Origin: UBA5314 sp035560815
GTDB taxonomy: Bacteria > Bacillota > Syntrophomonadia > Syntrophomonadales > Syntrophomonadaceae
DNA length: 64,000 nucleotides
Assembly: GCA_035560815.1 (NCBI GenBank)
Contig: DATMYR010000055.1
Coordinates: forward strand, 1-64,000
Direction of reading: 5' to 3'
Part shown: piece after piece, positions 63,755 to 64,000 of the stretch
Layout: each line of letters opens with the position of its first letter
Numbering within the stretch: the first letter of the stretch is position 1
The notes under the pieces: model-generated
What the model was told of the DNA's origin: nothing
Seen by the model: only the letters and a program-made list of their open reading frames with translations
Databases searched by the model: none
Translations under genes and position numbers: made by a program

Positions 63755-64000
63755 ATGTTCAAATTTGATTTACAATTGTTTGCACATAAAAAAGGTGTTG
63801 GCAGTTCCAGAAACGGCCGGGACAGCGAATCTAAACGCCTGGGAGTTAAGAGATATGACGGCCAGGTAGTCAGAGCCGGCAATATCCTGGTTCGGCAGCG
63901 GGGGACCAAAGTTCACCCGGGCAACAATGTGGGAATTGGCGGGGATGACACCCTCTTTGCCACGGTAGATGGCAAGGTTAAATTCGAGAGAAAAGGCCGG
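63755..64000 (+). CDS. rpmA: Ribosomal protein L27, truncated by the window edge
   Basis: Eighty-two codons of L27 from ATG 63755 (GGAGGC upstream) run to the right edge. The start MFKFDLQLFA then HKKGVGSSRNGRDS shows the Firmicute extension with the Prp recognition sequence; cleavage after Ala10 exposes the mature N terminus. GGTKVHPGNNV-type residues follow. The remainder is outside the window. Confidence 0.97.
   Translation, partial: MFKFDLQLFAHKKGVGSSRNGRDSESKRLGVKRYDGQVVRAGNILVRQRGTKVHPGNNVGIGGDDTLFATVDGKVKFERKGR

Overview
The window reads as chromosome from an anaerobic, butyrate-type fermenting or syntrophic Firmicute close to Syntrophomonas (Syntrophomonadaceae). This is inferred from the gene content: a beta-oxidation cluster under a sigma-54 activator, a tungstate importer, Rex, spoIVFA/spoIVFB, and the clostridial order maf-radC-mreBCD-PBP2-minCDE-rodA followed by radical SAM pair-rng-rplU-prp-rpmA. 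Start codons are often GTG or TTG behind strong ribosome binding sites. I could not run a similarity search, so the genus is an inference.

Region 1 (1-8.0 kb) is an AT-richer accessory block: the end of an acidic protein, type I restriction genes hsdS and hsdR, a DUF5677-like protein and an AlbA_2/divergent-ATPase protein. It ends beside a tRNA-Leu gene, a common island boundary. Region 2 (8-17.3 kb) holds tatA, a double-PAS sigma-54 activator, a well-formed -24/-12 promoter and the genes for thiolase, CoA-transferase and 3-hydroxybutyryl-CoA dehydrogenase. An in-frame relic of an acyl-CoA dehydrogenase and poorly known genes and fragments follow. Region 3 (17.3-26.2 kb) has five clustered tRNA genes, tRNA-Pro and tRNA-Gly(GCC), a CoA-disulfide reductase-rhodanese protein, a nuclease-like orphan, an odd solute-binding protein, a TrmO fusion, an L,D-transpeptidase, and a TPR protein followed by a lipoprotein.

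Region 4 (26.2-35.8 kb) is the proteostasis cluster tig-clpP-clpX-lonB-lon-engB, then a convergent SEC-C protein; a perfect 30-bp-arm palindrome separates the last two. Region 5 (35.8-44.5 kb) has a secreted repeat protein, valS-folC, a phosphate transporter pair behind a four-repeat Pho-box-like array, and rex. Region 6 (44.5-54.5 kb) is the cell shape and division cluster. Region 7 (54.5-58.9 kb) is tupBCA behind a molybdenum/tungsten-cofactor riboswitch, then spoIVFA-spoIVFB. Region 8 (59-64 kb) is the radical SAM pair, rng, an L21 leader, rplU, prp and the start of rpmA, whose N-terminal extension is the expected Prp substrate.

The most notable items are the sigma-54 control of butyrate genes with a decayed acyl-CoA dehydrogenase, the phased Pho-type repeats, the cofactor riboswitch on a tungstate importer, a scattered family of GGGGAC palindromes, non-standard starts for radC and folC, a possible TrmO-FmdE fusion, and the restriction-linked accessory genes. 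No CRISPR array, insertion sequence, rRNA gene or complete prophage was seen.
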